Assembly: GCA_964347765.1 (NCBI GenBank)
Contig: CAYGAG010000098.1
Location: 1 to 5,641, forward strand
DNA from: CAYGAG01 sp964347765
GTDB taxonomy: Archaea; Thermoproteota; Bathyarchaeia; Bathyarchaeales; Bathycorpusculaceae
Direction of reading: 5' to 3'
Length of the DNA: 5,641 nt
In this document: positions 5,398 to 5,641 of the stretch, one piece after another
Layout: the number at the start of each line of letters is the position of its first letter
How positions within the stretch are numbered: the first letter of the stretch is position 1
Made by a program: the position numbers and the translations under genes
The notes under the pieces: model-generated
Databases searched by the model: none
Seen by the model: the letters and a program-made list of their open reading frames with translations, nothing else
What the model was told of the DNA's origin: nothing

Positions 5398-5641
5398 CTA
5401 CGGGTTAAAACATCTCGCCAATATTCCTGCGTTTTTCATATTAATTTTCAAGTCGAAGATCAAGTCTACGTTCGCATCGTATTTTGGATCTTCTTCATAG
5501 ATCTTTCCGAACAGTCTTGCTGTTACTCCAATGTCTCTCATGTTGACCTTGCATCGGGCTTGCCCGTTACGGTACTGCCCTCAATCTCGCTTGCTATGTC
5601 GCCAATTTTTGAGATAGAGAGGTTGCCGTAGAATCCACTCT
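5398..5641 (-). CDS. Unrecognised protein, C-terminal part, probable frameshift, partial
   Basis: The family is not recognised. On the minus strand a frame enters from the right edge (first full codon 5639-5637) and reads SGFYGNLSISKIGDIASEIE before diverging and stopping at TGA 5538-5540. A second frame is open from 5580 to the TAG at 5398-5400 and contains MRDIGVTARLFGKIYEEDPK, then an acidic/hydrophobic stretch with VDLIFDLKI. Both parts have balanced, protein-like composition, unlike the Cys/Ser/Trp-rich plus-strand frames over the same bases. A single missing G in the GGG run at 5578-5580 would join them through GQYRNGQARCKVN, which looks more natural than the 13 residues before the TGA. 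The alternative is two genes sharing an ATGA overlap (5538-5541), the second encoding 47 residues. No Shine-Dalgarno site is clear before that ATG (AGG lies only 5 nt upstream). Joined, the visible part is about 80 residues. Confidence 0.6.

Noticed and set aside
5332..5631. Plus-strand open frame of 99 residues
   Set aside because: It has Cys/Ser/Trp-rich composition typical of an antisense shadow, and it overlaps two better minus-strand coding frames and their T-tract.

Overview
The window looks archaeal, most likely from the TACK group (Thaumarchaeota/Nitrososphaeria or Bathyarchaeota-like); the phylum is an inference. The reasons are an archaeal-type S-adenosylmethionine synthetase, a GPN-loop GTPase, a DUF4443-like winged-helix protein, an archaeal-style HTH-CBS regulator, TATA boxes about 27 nt before likely transcription starts, and a mix of leaderless and Shine-Dalgarno starts. 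No insertion sequence, tRNA, rRNA, CRISPR array or phage gene is visible. The content is mostly core metabolism and regulation, with no obvious new defence or mobile system.

Layout. At the left edge, the C-terminal 230 residues of a GPN-loop GTPase run on the plus strand (1-695, 5' end outside the window). It meets a minus-strand winged-helix/DUF4443-like gene (692-1333) with overlapping stop codons. Behind that, also on the minus strand, lie a small acidic two-helix membrane protein (1401-1835), a perfect 10-bp inverted repeat (1893-1915), a small protein of about 85 residues with an apparent 3' frameshift (1930-2193), an M29-type aminopeptidase-like protein (2251-3258) and S-adenosylmethionine synthetase (3414-4628). 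From a shared 120-bp control region, an HTH-CBS regulator runs on the plus strand (4749-5252). It faces the 3' end of an unrecognised minus-strand gene that enters from the right edge and appears frameshifted (5398-5641).

How the genes may work together. The clearest functional link is the divergent pair mat / HTH-CBS. CBS pairs are known to bind adenosyl ligands, including S-adenosylmethionine in some archaeal proteins, and the intergenic region holds alternating inverted ATAAC/GTTAT half-sites over the regulator's own probable promoter. A SAM-responsive or adenylate-responsive autoregulator controlling mat is a reasonable, testable hypothesis. The M29-like gene and the small protein after it probably form a transcription unit: the first lacks a ribosome binding site, while the second has a strong one 57 nt downstream. 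No gap longer than 300 bases lacks a gene; the longest are 3259-3413 and 5253-5397.
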